From NCBI RefSeq assembly GCF_004354085.1, contig NZ_SMSE01000002.1, forward strand, positions 868,001 through 932,000: DNA of 64,000 bases, read 5' to 3'. Both the position numbers and the translations under genes were made by a program. The DNA is from Seongchinamella unica. GTDB lineage: Bacteria > Pseudomonadota > Gammaproteobacteria > Pseudomonadales > Halieaceae. Within the stretch, counting starts at the first letter, position 1, and the number at the start of each line of letters is the position of its first letter. Below are positions 39,269 to 47,974 of the stretch, in pieces. The notes beneath the pieces were generated by a model. The model was given only the letters and a program-made list of their open reading frames with translations, was not told where the DNA came from and searched no databases.

Positions 39269-40747
39269 TCAGATCTTGATGCAGATGTTCTGCATCTCGG
39301 TGTAAAACTCCATTGAGTGCTCGCCGCCCTCGCGACCTATGCCGGATTCCTTGGCGCCGCCGAACGCGGTGCGCAGATCGCGCAGAAACCAGCTATTGAC
39401 CCAGGCGATACCGCAGTTGATCGCGGTGGACACGCGCAGCGCGCGGGACGTATTCTCGGTCCAGATCGCCGCTGCCAGGCCGTAGTCGGTGTCGTTGGCC
39501 AGGGCCAGCGCCTCATCCTCGGTGTCAAAGGGGCGGATGTGGCAGCAGGGCCCAAAGATTTCCTCGTTGACCACACGGGCATCGTCCGCAAGCCCCGTCC
39601 AGATCGTGGGTTCCACCCAGGCGCCACCGGCCAATTCTTCCGGCATCTCCGGTATGCCGCCGCCGTGCACAACCGTGGCACCCTCCTCCACAGCCAGCTT
39701 GTAGTAGGACAGGACCTTCTGCTGGTGCTCCCGTGAGATCAGCGGCCCCATGTTGACACCCTCTCCGTCCGGCAGGCCGAGTTTGTACTTGCCAGCCTCT
39801 GCGGCAAGACGCGCGACAAACTCGTCGAAGATCGGCCGCTCGACGTAGACTCTCTCGGTGCCGAAACAGACCTGGCCGCAGTTGGCAAAGGCCGAGCGCA
39901 GCGTGCCCTCAATCGCCTTGTCCATATCACAGTCGGCGAACACCAGCGCCGGGTTCTTGCCGCCGCATTCCATGGACACGTCGCGCAGCCCCTTGGCAGC
40001 CGCCCGGGTGATCACTTCACCAGTGCGGGTTTCTCCGGTAAAGGTGATGGCATCCACACCGGGGTGTTCAGTGAGGAATGCACCGGCAGAATCAGGGCCA
40101 AAACCGTTCACCACGTTGAATACCCCCGGGGGTACGCCGGCCTCGTTCATCACCTCGCCAAGCAGTGTTGTAGTGGTGGGTGTTTCCTCGGAGGGCTTCA
40201 CCACCACTGTGTTACCGCAGGCCAGCGCCGGCCCGACCTTCCAGGTCATCAGCAGCAGCGGTAAATTCCAGGGACTGACGACCGCGATCACCCCCTTGGG
40301 CTTGCGCACCGCGATATTGAAGGCGCCCTTGCCATCGGGCGTCGCCATCTGGAAGGCCTCGGTGGCGAAATTCTTCACAGCGTCGGCAAACACCCGGAAA
40401 TTTGCGACGCCGCGAGGGATATCGATATGGCTGGCGATGCTGTGGGGCTTGCCGGTGTCGGCACACTCGGCTGCAAGGAATTCATCAAAACGGGCATCGA
40501 TACCATCGGCCACCCTGTGCAGGATTGCTGCACGCTCGGCTTCCGACATCCTGCCCCAGGGCCCCTTGAGCGCTGCTCGCGCAGCCTGCACCGCCGCATC
40601 CACGTCCTCCCGCGCGGCCTCGTGCACGGTACCGATCAACGCCCCGGTGCAGGGATTGATATTGTCAAACAGCTTGCCTGCGGAAGAATCGCTGTAGCTG
40701 CCGTTAATAAAGTTTCTTACTTCGTTCATTGTCGTTTTGGTATCCAT
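39269..40747 (-). CDS. dmpC: 2-hydroxymuconic semialdehyde dehydrogenase
   Basis: A 492-residue aldehyde dehydrogenase. Visible are the NAD-site SPWNLPLLLMTWK, KPSEETP, the general base Glu in MECGGKNPA, and the catalytic Cys in NCGQVCFGTERVYVE. It oxidises the ring-cleavage product of catechol to 4-oxalocrotonate. It equals XylG. The position between dmpB and dmpH in one strand-matched string fixes the role. A hairpin lies in the 92-bp gap to dmpB. Confidence 0.95.
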   Translation of the reverse strand: MDTKTTMNEVRNFINGSYSDSSAGKLFDNINPCTGALIGTVHEAAREDVDAAVQAARAALKGPWGRMSEAERAAILHRVADGIDARFDEFLAAECADTGKPHSIASHIDIPRGVANFRVFADAVKNFATEAFQMATPDGKGAFNIAVRKPKGVIAVVSPWNLPLLLMTWKVGPALACGNTVVVKPSEETPTTTTLLGEVMNEAGVPPGVFNVVNGFGPDSAGAFLTEHPGVDAITFTGETRTGEVITRAAAKGLRDVSMECGGKNPALVFADCDMDKAIEGTLRSAFANCGQVCFGTERVYVERPIFDEFVARLAAEAGKYKLGLPDGEGVNMGPLISREHQQKVLSYYKLAVEEGATVVHGGGIPEMPEELAGGAWVEPTIWTGLADDARVVNEEIFGPCCHIRPFDTEDEALALANDTDYGLAAAIWTENTSRALRVSTAINCGIAWVNSWFLRDLRTAFGGAKESGIGREGGEHSMEFYTEMQNICIKI

Positions 40748-40784
40748 ATGTCCAGCGCGTTTTCATAGGCCGAGTGAAGCCACC

Positions 40785-40803
40785 CCTGCGCACTGTGCGC
40801 AGG
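40785..40803. other. Hairpin between dmpB and dmpC
   Basis: An 8-bp stem CCTGCGCA / TGCGCAGG with a 3-nt loop, no T run. It is likely an mRNA-processing or stabilising stem in the dmpB-dmpC transcript. Confidence 0.4.
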
Positions 40804-40839
40804 ACAGATTTCAATCAGTTGTCTCTGGGATTCCCGGCG

Positions 40840-41769
40840 TCAGGTCACCACGCCGAGGAAATTCTCATTCAGTTCGCGGTCATGGTAGAAAATCGCCTTA
40901 CCCAGCTTGTCCGCATCCCAAGTGGTGACCGGGTGGTCCGGGTAGGTGTAGTCGCCGCCGCAGAACACCTCGGTACGGTTGCCGGAAGGATCGAAGAAGT
41001 AAATGGTCTGGCCGTGCGTCAGGCCGTGCCGGGTGGGGCCGATATCCAGCGAAATGTCGTGCATGGAGATCAGGTCCGCGGCACGCAGCACATCGCCCCA
41101 GGTTTCGAGGTAGTATGAGGTGTGGTGCAGCTTGTCTTTCTCCGGGTGGCGGATAAAGGCGATGTCGTGGGCCTTCATCGACACACTGAGGAAGGCCGCC
41201 AGGCGGAAGTCATCGTTGTCCCGGTCGAGAACCTGCTCGGACAACTGGAAACCCAGCACATTAGTCAGCAGGTCCACCGTGCCATCGAGGTCATCGCCGT
41301 ACAGCAGGGCGTGATCGAAGCGGGTGGCGCGCATGCCCTTGAGGTCTTCCGGCCAGGCTTCGGGGTTGTTTTCGTCGACACCCCACTTGCCGGTCTGCTC
41401 TTTTTCGGCAAACAGTTCCAGGTGGTGCCCTGTGGGCACCTGGAAGCGCACTCGCTCACCGCAACCGTCCAGTTCGCCGGCGGGGATGGTCTCGACCTCA
41501 CAGCCATAGTCGATCAGGTCTTGCTTACGCGCCGCGAGAGTCTCAGCGTCGGTAACCTTGAAGCCCATAAAGTCCATGCCGGCCTCCTCTGCGAGGCGCA
41601 GCACTACCGACCATGCGTCGATTTCGGTCCAGCCCTTGAGGTAGACTCGCCCCTGTTTGTCGCGCTGGACCTCGACCAGGCCCAGTCGATCGCGGTAGTG
41701 CTCTACCGCTTCATCCATATCCAGTACCCGTAGTTGCACGTGGCCGGGTCGCATAACGCCTTTTTTCAT
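40840..41769 (-). CDS. dmpB: Catechol 2,3-dioxygenase
   Basis: A 309-residue extradiol dioxygenase of two VOC modules, very close in layout to XylE. Iron ligands are visible: His153 (FDHALLY), His215/216 ([12 protein letters not shown]) and Glu267 ([10 protein letters not shown]). Catalytic histidines lie in PTRHGLTHG. It opens catechol between C2 and C3 to 2-hydroxymuconic semialdehyde (yellow). It is the first gene of the minus-strand block dmpB-C-H and is divergent from the GntR regulator. Confidence 0.96.
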   Translation of the reverse strand: MKKGVMRPGHVQLRVLDMDEAVEHYRDRLGLVEVQRDKQGRVYLKGWTEIDAWSVVLRLAEEAGMDFMGFKVTDAETLAARKQDLIDYGCEVETIPAGELDGCGERVRFQVPTGHHLELFAEKEQTGKWGVDENNPEAWPEDLKGMRATRFDHALLYGDDLDGTVDLLTNVLGFQLSEQVLDRDNDDFRLAAFLSVSMKAHDIAFIRHPEKDKLHHTSYYLETWGDVLRAADLISMHDISLDIGPTRHGLTHGQTIYFFDPSGNRTEVFCGGDYTYPDHPVTTWDADKLGKAIFYHDRELNENFLGVVT

Positions 41770-42025
41770 AATTATATTCTCCGTTTATTTCTGTGCTGCA
41801 GATATTCAGACACAATCTTTTTATCGATATTTAATGTGAATAACGATAGTTTATATTTTCCCCTTTGCCAAGCTTTTATCGATATTTTATTTTTTATATA
41901 TATTTTAAAGCTAATTCGTTTTTGATCTAAAAAAACCTTCGATTATCGATGTAACTCCAAGTATTCTCGTAATCGAATTACAACTGAGTAAATTTTCACT
42001 TTCCCGAGGCACAATAAAGAACCAC
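41770..42025. promoter_or_regulatory. AT-rich divergent control region between dmpB and gntR
   Basis: The 14-mer TTTTATCGATATTT occurs twice in direct orientation (41819-41832 and 41874-41887, 55 bp apart), with a related ATTATCGATGT near 41943. A 13-bp palindrome GTAATCGAATTAC (41969-41981) lies 45 bp before the gntR start. Some or all of these are good candidates for GntR operators. The stretch is far more AT-rich than its surroundings. No sigma-54 site was seen for dmpB here. Confidence 0.55.
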
Positions 42026-42685
42026 ATGGAAGCGACAACTCTCACTGACCAGGCCTACCAGCGACTGCGCCAAGACATAGTCCACGGTAGGTTCGAGCCT
42101 GGTGACAAACTCGGTATCGAGTTCCTCAAGCGCACTTATGAAGTAGGTGCGACTCCCCTGAGGGAAGCCCTCTACCGCCTCAGTTCCGATGGGTTTGTAC
42201 AGGTAAAGGGGCAGCGGGGCTTCCGTGTGGCCGACATGTCGCCCACCGAACTGGAAGACATCACCAACCTGCGAGTAGTTCTCGAAGGCATGGCACTCGC
42301 CCAAAGTGTGGAAAACAGCGATGATGAGTGGGAGTCCCGAGTTGTCGCCACCTTTCATCACCTGACCAAGGCGGAAATGCAGAAAGAACCAGACATCCAC
42401 GAGTGGGAGGTACGCAACCGAGAATTCCACCTCGCCCTCGTCTCTTGTTGCGAATCCCCGTGGCTGATGCGCTTCCACGAGATTCTGTACGACCAGCACA
42501 AGCGCTATCGCAACCTGGCCCGGGTTGACCGCAGCACCCGGCGCAACGTCCACGCCGAACATATCGCTATCTGTGACGCAGCACTGGCCAAGAACATTAC
42601 CGCCCTGTGTGAGGCGAACGAACAACACATCCGCCGCACCGCAGAAATCACGCGCAAGTTGTTGGAAGGTAACCTGGAAGGATAG
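42026..42685 (+). CDS. GntR-family (FCD) transcriptional regulator
   Basis: A 219-residue regulator. The N-terminal winged helix (about 5-70) reads AYQRLRQDIVHGRFEPGDKL and TPLREALYRLSSDGFV. A C-terminal all-helical FCD ligand domain contains REFHLALV and the His/Asp metal-type residues of the FadR subgroup. It is the only plus-strand gene in the island and diverges from dmpB. It probably represses dmpB-C-H and answers a pathway acid; that is inference from position. Confidence 0.9.
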   Translation: MEATTLTDQAYQRLRQDIVHGRFEPGDKLGIEFLKRTYEVGATPLREALYRLSSDGFVQVKGQRGFRVADMSPTELEDITNLRVVLEGMALAQSVENSDDEWESRVVATFHHLTKAEMQKEPDIHEWEVRNREFHLALVSCCESPWLMRFHEILYDQHKRYRNLARVDRSTRRNVHAEHIAICDAALAKNITALCEANEQHIRRTAEITRKLLEGNLEG

Positions 42686-42811
42686 GTCCTGCACCTGGGC
42701 GGGACGTTCAAGCATCACCCGCCCTCCAGCTGTTGCTGCAGCGCCAGGCCTTGGGCACTGCATCACTGGCGACCGCGTCGAGCCGCTTCGGGGGCCCTGG
42801 CAGTGAGACCT

Positions 42812-43198
42812 TCACGCCGTCGCCCTGGCGATATCCCGGTCCTGTTCGGCGGTGGCGCCAGAGACGCCCACCGCACCGATCAGTTCGTCACCGTCGAACA
42901 GTGGCACCCCACCATGGAATACGGCAAGCCCGCCGTTGCTCAGCTCCATGCTGCCCAGGTTTTCATCCACGATGAGCTTGCCGAAATCGCCGGTCTCCAT
43001 GGGAAACAACACCGCAGTGCGGGCCTTGCGCTGCGCCACATCGATGGCACCGCGAATAGCGCCGTCCATACGGTGGAATGCTTTCAGGTGCCCGCCGGCG
43101 TCGACCACCGCGATACAGACGGCAACGCCCAACTCACTGGCCCGACTCTGGGCCTTGTCGAGCAGGCCCCGGGCCTGTTCGTCATCGATTTCATTCAT
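42812..43198 (-). CDS. GlcG/HbpS-family (DUF336) protein
   Basis: A 128-residue single-domain protein. It has VAVCIAVVDAGGHLKAFHRMDGA, KARTAVLFPM and a GGVPLF...IGAVGVSGATAEQDRDIA ending, all typical of the GlcG/HbpS heme-binding-like family. These small proteins are common at the ends of aromatic and glycol catabolic operons, but their role is unclear. It is the last minus-strand gene of the phenol hydroxylase block, 49 bp after DUF1329 copy 2. Confidence 0.85.
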   Translation of the reverse strand: MNEIDDEQARGLLDKAQSRASELGVAVCIAVVDAGGHLKAFHRMDGAIRGAIDVAQRKARTAVLFPMETGDFGKLIVDENLGSMELSNGGLAVFHGGVPLFDGDELIGAVGVSGATAEQDRDIARATA

Positions 43199-43247
43199 GC
43201 TTGTGTCTCCTCAACCCTGGTCTGGACCTGAATGAAGCGCACTGCGC

Positions 43248-44540
43248 TTACCGGCCCATCTGGCGCATGTAGCTGGTGTTAAACAGTTTGTGGCGCAGCG
43301 GTTTGGCCGCCATCCGGGATTTCAGCGACAGCGTGGTGCAGTGCTCGGCCTGCAGGTCGACCATACTCACGCCATCGGTAGCAGCACCCTGCCAGGCCTC
43401 GTTCTCGGCGGTATGAAAAGCCGAATGGCTCTGGGCGACAATACCCAGTTTCCAGAGCTTGCCTGTGCGGTCGTAGATACGGGTCAGCGCCGGGGTGAAG
43501 GTGACTGCATCAATGATGTAATGGCGCCGCGACAGTGGATGGCGCCCGTCCTTCGGCTGGGCCTGAAGCAGGTGGACCTTGCGCAACTGCCAGGTCACCT
43601 CGGGAAAGCAGTGGCCCTTGCCGGCAAAGGCAATATCCCGGTAACCGTCCTGGTCCATTTCCTGCTGCGCCAGGTCAAGCTGGTTGTGGGCGTACATGGG
43701 CAGTAGTTGCTCCGAGCTCCCAAGGTAGGTCCATTCCATATCCATGATGCGCCCGTTATAACCGAGGAAGTCCTCGATCATGATGTCGCTGCCGAGGAAG
43801 GCGTCGGTCTTCTGGCCGGTGGCAATGCGCTTCACCCGACGCTGGGTGTTCAGGTACATCCAGGCCTGCTCCGGCTCGGTGTCGTCCTGCGCCCGGTGAA
43901 TCAGCAACTGGGTGTTGCGTATATCCTGGGGGCTGCTGACGCGCAGGTAGATCGCCGAGTAGAGGTTAGCAGGGTTGTCTTCCAGCGCGGGCAGCGGTTC
44001 GTGGGAATGGCGGTGGGTGTAGCGCAGGATCGCGCCATACATGGCGATAGTCCGTTCGAGCTTGTCCTTGCGCATGTCGCGGTAACGCCAGATAAAGTGC
44101 GCTGTCTCGGTCTCATCGGGCGCATAGGTGTAGCGCATATTCCAGGCGGCCTTCAGCCCCGCCTGGGGATCCTCTTCATCCAGGCCGACAAAGGGACGTC
44201 CCCCGGCATAACCCGGCAGCTTACCGCCATCTGGAAGCAGCCCGGTTTTTCCAAGACTCGCGCCCGTGGCCTCCAGGTAACGTGGGTGGACAGGGAACTC
44301 CAGTTGCGGGCCGAGTTCGATCTCGAAATGGCCGGCACCAACGCTGTCCACCACAGTTTCATCCAGCCAGGGAGCATACTGCTCGACATTGGCACTGCTG
44401 ATCTTATTTCCCGCTGCCAACAATGGATCGGCAGCGCCTTCCAGCGGCGGCGCAAACTCCAGCTCCAGCGTTGGCTGCTCCTGGGCCAGAACGCCCGGAA
44501 CCAGCAGCGTAGCGGCGAGCACAATCGCGCCGGGTAACAT
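43248..44540 (-). CDS. DUF1329 exported protein, copy 2
   Basis: A 430-residue paralogue of the protein at 31649-32959. It has a signal peptide (VPGVLAQEQ, about 20-21) and the same landmarks: LLIHRAQDD, DAFLGSDIMIEDFLGYNG and GKGHCFPEVTWQLRKVHLL. It lies in the phenol hydroxylase block, 6 bp after the ferredoxin gene, and would be under the sigma-54 promoter. Having one copy with the hydroxylase and one with the transporter suggests the two act on different stages or ligands. Confidence 0.83.
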   Translation of the reverse strand: MLPGAIVLAATLLVPGVLAQEQPTLELEFAPPLEGAADPLLAAGNKISSANVEQYAPWLDETVVDSVGAGHFEIELGPQLEFPVHPRYLEATGASLGKTGLLPDGGKLPGYAGGRPFVGLDEEDPQAGLKAAWNMRYTYAPDETETAHFIWRYRDMRKDKLERTIAMYGAILRYTHRHSHEPLPALEDNPANLYSAIYLRVSSPQDIRNTQLLIHRAQDDTEPEQAWMYLNTQRRVKRIATGQKTDAFLGSDIMIEDFLGYNGRIMDMEWTYLGSSEQLLPMYAHNQLDLAQQEMDQDGYRDIAFAGKGHCFPEVTWQLRKVHLLQAQPKDGRHPLSRRHYIIDAVTFTPALTRIYDRTGKLWKLGIVAQSHSAFHTAENEAWQGAATDGVSMVDLQAEHCTTLSLKSRMAAKPLRHKLFNTSYMRQMGR

Positions 44541-44546
44541 TCGCTT

Positions 44547-44870
44547 CTAACTTTCCTGTGTTGATTGCGAGTCCGGCGGCGTCAGCACCTCTACCTCCAG
44601 GTCGTCGCGGGGATAGACCCGGCAGGCGAGCACTATCCCCCCTACCATGTCCTCCTCGGTGATGTGCTTGATGCTCATCTTCTTCGCCTCATAGCTTCCC
44701 GACAGCACACGCACACGGCAGATGCCACAGCCACCGCCGCGGCAGCCCACCGGGATCACTTTGAGCAGGGGCGCACCGACCTGGAAGGTCTGCATGCCCT
44801 GCAACAGGTGCTGCTCTTCTTTGCAGCGAAAACTCTCGCCGCTATCCAGCAAACTTATTGTGTGCTTCAT
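44547..44870 (-). CDS. XylT/DmpQ-like 2Fe-2S ferredoxin
   Basis: A 107-residue plant-type ferredoxin with the cluster motif CRGGGCGICRV and a fourth Cys in LACRVYP. XylT/DmpQ re-reduces inactivated iron of catechol 2,3-dioxygenase. In Pseudomonas it lies just before dmpB; here it follows dmpP and is about 2.8 kb from dmpB. The C-terminal region after residue 90 is short and polar. It may instead be a second electron carrier for the hydroxylase. Confidence 0.87.
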   Translation of the reverse strand: MKHTISLLDSGESFRCKEEQHLLQGMQTFQVGAPLLKVIPVGCRGGGCGICRVRVLSGSYEAKKMSIKHITEEDMVGGIVLACRVYPRDDLEVEVLTPPDSQSTQES

Positions 44871-44879
44871 AGGTTCTGT

Positions 44880-45938
44880 TTAGATCTTCTTGAACAGGCC
44901 GCTCTTCGCCGCCCCCTCGGCGCCATCGGCGGCGGTGAGAAAGCGTTCCATGTAGATGTCCCGCTCGAACAGCCGTCCCTGCATCAGCGCGGTGATCGCC
45001 GCGTCGATCATCGGCGGCGGGCCACACAGGTAGGCCTTGTGGCCGTTGAATTTGCCGTCGAAGTGGGCGATGGCCGCCTCGTGCACGTAGCCGGTGAAGC
45101 CGCCCCATTCGTCGTCTGGCAGTGGATTGTCCAGCGCCGGCACATAGCTGAAATTAGCGTGCTGCGCTGCAAGCTGTTCGAACAATTCGCGGTTGTACAA
45201 CTCGCCGAGATTGCGCGCGCCCTGCAGCAGCGTGATGTTGCGGCTGTCGCCCTCCTCCAGTAGTTCCAACACCATCGACTGCGGGCTGGACAGGCCCGAT
45301 CCGCCGGCAATAAAAATCAGGTCCTCGGGCGCCGACTTACGGGTGAAAAACTGGCCGTAGGGGCCGGACACATCCAGCGTGTCACCGACCTGCAACGTGT
45401 CGTGTATATAGCCGGTGCCGGCGCCCTCGGGTACGCGGCGCACATGCAGCTCCAGCACCGTGTTGTTCGACGGCTTGTTGGCGATGGAGAAGGCCCTGGC
45501 CCCCTCCACCCCCGGCAGTTGTAGGTTGATGTACTGGCCCGCCTGGAACTGGATCGGGTGATCCAGCTCGAATCGAACGCCCTTGATAGTGGGCGACAAA
45601 TCGTCGATGGCTACCACCGTGGCCCTGAAATCCTCGATCGGGTAGCCGAGAAAATCCGGATCCACATCGATATCCGCCTCGATCACCAGGTCACTTTCCG
45701 GGGTGGCGCAACAGGCGAGGATCTTGCCCTCATCCCGCTCCATGTCCATCAATGCGAAAGGCGAGGCATTACCCAGGTCCACATCGCCCTCCACCAACTG
45801 GCACTTACAGGTGGCGCAGGTACCGTGGCCGCAGGCAAAAGGGAGCCACACGCCCTGGCGCAGAGCCGCATCGAGGATGGTCTGACCCTCTTCCACTTCC
45901 ACCACGTCACCTGTGGGCTCAACGGTTACTTCATACAT
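44880..45938 (-). CDS. dmpP: Phenol hydroxylase reductase component (P5)
   Basis: A 352-residue flavoprotein. The N-terminal 2Fe-2S domain has CGHGTCATCKC (about 37-47) and LACCA. The FAD domain has RAFSIANKPS, and the NAD domain has GGSGLSSPQSM and YLCGPPPMIDAA. It passes electrons from NADH to the DmpN di-iron centre. ATG 45938 is chosen over GTG 45941. The order dmpK-L-M-N-O-P is complete. Confidence 0.95.
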   Translation of the reverse strand: MYEVTVEPTGDVVEVEEGQTILDAALRQGVWLPFACGHGTCATCKCQLVEGDVDLGNASPFALMDMERDEGKILACCATPESDLVIEADIDVDPDFLGYPIEDFRATVVAIDDLSPTIKGVRFELDHPIQFQAGQYINLQLPGVEGARAFSIANKPSNNTVLELHVRRVPEGAGTGYIHDTLQVGDTLDVSGPYGQFFTRKSAPEDLIFIAGGSGLSSPQSMVLELLEEGDSRNITLLQGARNLGELYNRELFEQLAAQHANFSYVPALDNPLPDDEWGGFTGYVHEAAIAHFDGKFNGHKAYLCGPPPMIDAAITALMQGRLFERDIYMERFLTAADGAEGAAKSGLFKKI

Positions 45939-45954
45939 CACTTATCCCCCGAGC

Positions 45955-46317
45955 TCAGCTGCCGCTGCCGCCGATGCCGTCCAGGCCCGGCGTTGCAAAG
46001 CGCACGATGGACTTGTGGTCTATGCCCTGCTCCGCAAGCCCCTTGTCCATATCCGGGGTAAACGGTTCGCCGTTGAGGTGCCATACCACGCCGCTCCAGT
46101 CGATCTGGCCGAACTCGGGATGCAGGCTGAACGCGCCGGGCATCAGTTCCCCAATCACTTTGCCGAAGGGCATGTCCGGCGGCACCGGTAAGGCCACCGG
46201 TGAGCAGAACATCAGGTGGTGGTCCCAACCCAGGTACAGGATCTGGTTGCCGTGGAAGTTCGCGAGCGCGTCGAGGCGCTCGCCGCGGTAGTTGTCTACG
46301 ATTGCTGCTACTGGCAT
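45955..46317 (-). CDS. dmpO: Phenol hydroxylase component P4
   Basis: A 120-residue small subunit (DmpO is 119). The conserved parts ENFHG-like ALANFHGNQILYLGW, LMFCSPVALPV, and the C-terminal EQGIDHKSIVRFATPGL match DmpO. ATG 46317 follows GAGGA at good spacing and matches the family length. An upstream ATG at 46344 is possible. P4 is part of the oxygenase dimer. A REP-like palindrome lies in the gap to dmpN. Confidence 0.92.
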   Translation of the reverse strand: MPVAAIVDNYRGERLDALANFHGNQILYLGWDHHLMFCSPVALPVPPDMPFGKVIGELMPGAFSLHPEFGQIDWSGVVWHLNGEPFTPDMDKGLAEQGIDHKSIVRFATPGLDGIGGSGS

Positions 46318-46372
46318 TTGTTTGTTCCTCATTTTCAGCTGCATTCATCCCGGAACGCTTTCATAGGTTTCC

Positions 46373-46401
46373 CTGGATTCCCGCCTGCGCGGGAATGACG
46401 G
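46373..46401. repeat. REP-like palindrome between dmpN and dmpO
   Basis: The core TTCCCGC / GCGGGAA (loop CTGC) is flanked by CTGGA and TGACGG. It matches the copy at 63281-63309 except for a few bases (CTGGATyCCCGCCTkCGCGG consensus). Confidence 0.8.
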
Positions 46402-46428
46402 AGGGAGATACGGGTAGGCGGCTGTGGG

Positions 46429-47961
46429 TCAGCTCGCCTTCTTCAGTTTTTCTTCCGCGGTTTCCAGCCCGTGCCAGTCGTTCCAGCGCGCTTCATCGGG
46501 GGAGCCCTTGTAATCCAGGTTGTCGGTACCGAGGTTGATGCGGTAGTAGCCGCCCAGCACGTCTTCCATCTCGGCGCCGCCGCAGTGGCCCTGGTAGATC
46601 TGGTGCACTGGAAGCCAGGACTGCACGTACTTTTCCGGTTCGAAGTCGAAGATATCCTTGCAGCCATCGGAGCAGAAGTTGTAACGGTCCCCGTCGTACT
46701 CGCTCTGGCGATAGGACACAAGGGTCGGGTCATCCATATCGGTGAACCCCATCGGAATCTGGCAGGTCTGACATAGCATGGGCAGGGTTGGGTTGTAGTA
46801 GCGTTCGCCCGCCTCTTCCATCCTGCGCCACTGCTCATAGCGCGGACGGTAGTACTTGTCGAAAGTGTTGGGGTACTTCTCCGACAGCCAGTCCATTTCT
46901 TCTTCTGTGGGCAGCCAGGTGTGGAAGGCGGCCGCGTGGCCATAGTTGTAGAAGATGCTCCAGGCCTGGTGGGACAGGTGCTCCTTCTCGGCGATGGCGG
47001 TGGCCGCGTAGTCAGGCATTTTTATGCCGTAGCGGGCGAGGTCCTTGAACAGGGCGCTGGCGGCCTCCTCAAAGTACACTTCGAAGGATTCCTGCCAGGA
47101 CATCACCTTGTTGGGCAGCATGTAATCCATCATCATCGCCACCAGGGTCAGCACCCGGTAGCCGCGCCACAGCCACTTGTTGATCCAGCGCTGCACGATG
47201 GGCACGTTGTCCTCGTGCTGCTCCAGCATGAACTTGATGATCTCCAGGCCCAGAGTCATGTGCCGCGCTTCGTCGGACTGTGCGGAGAAGCCGAAAGTCA
47301 CCGTAGCCATGTCGCCGTTATAGGCAGCGCCGGACATGAACGGCACGAACAGGAGATTGGTTAGCACGTATTCGAAGGAGAAGCCTATCGCCACCATGAA
47401 CTCGAAAGGGCCAGCGGAGCGGGCGTCGTCAAAGAAGCTCTTCGGCACCGACAGATACCACACGCGATCGTGCATGTGGCTGAAATCCTGGAAGCCATCG
47501 AAGTGCTTGTTGTAGTGGCTCATGGCGTGGATCTGGGTTTGGACATGACGCAGTTCATCCAGCGACTGCATCTGGCAGGCGACCCGAGCCCCGACGCCGC
47601 CAAACTGGCGGCCGACATGGGCAAAACCGTTATAGGCCTGGTATTCCAGCGGTGACACACCGGTGAGGAACAGCTTGATCGCATTGACGTAGCGGGCATC
47701 CGCCACATTCTGCTGACCGTTGTTCTGGGCGAAGGCGTCGAAGATGGCGTACAGTTTCTTCTCTTTTTCCGCCTGGTACTTCCAGTAGGCGTCCATGGTC
47801 AAGCGGAAAGGATCCTCCCACTTGCTCCAGTCGGTGATCTTGATCCCCTCGAAGGACTCCTGCTTGAAGATTTCTTCGTAGTCGCGGTAGCTGTACTCCC
47901 ACTCCAGATCGCGGGTGAGGAGGCGGTACTTGTCTTTCAGGTTGAGTTTGCGTGCGGTCAT
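46429..47961 (-). CDS. dmpN: Phenol hydroxylase large oxygenase subunit (P3)
   Basis: A 510-residue alpha subunit of the soluble di-iron monooxygenase. Two ExxH iron-binding helices are visible: SLDELRHVQTQ and QSDEARHMTLG. The C-terminal zinc-type part has CQTCQIP and FCSDGCKDIFD. It hydroxylates phenol (and often methylphenols) to catechol using electrons from DmpP and the effector DmpM. The gene is 13 bp after dmpM. Motifs and length agree with DmpN (517). Confidence 0.97.
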   Translation of the reverse strand: MTARKLNLKDKYRLLTRDLEWEYSYRDYEEIFKQESFEGIKITDWSKWEDPFRLTMDAYWKYQAEKEKKLYAIFDAFAQNNGQQNVADARYVNAIKLFLTGVSPLEYQAYNGFAHVGRQFGGVGARVACQMQSLDELRHVQTQIHAMSHYNKHFDGFQDFSHMHDRVWYLSVPKSFFDDARSAGPFEFMVAIGFSFEYVLTNLLFVPFMSGAAYNGDMATVTFGFSAQSDEARHMTLGLEIIKFMLEQHEDNVPIVQRWINKWLWRGYRVLTLVAMMMDYMLPNKVMSWQESFEVYFEEAASALFKDLARYGIKMPDYAATAIAEKEHLSHQAWSIFYNYGHAAAFHTWLPTEEEMDWLSEKYPNTFDKYYRPRYEQWRRMEEAGERYYNPTLPMLCQTCQIPMGFTDMDDPTLVSYRQSEYDGDRYNFCSDGCKDIFDFEPEKYVQSWLPVHQIYQGHCGGAEMEDVLGGYYRINLGTDNLDYKGSPDEARWNDWHGLETAEEKLKKAS

Positions 47962-47974
47962 TGTATTTTTCTCC

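Noticed and set aside
41770-42025. A second sigma-54 promoter for dmpB
   Set aside because: The only TGGC on the minus strand is followed by AAAGGGG without a TTGC element at the right spacing.
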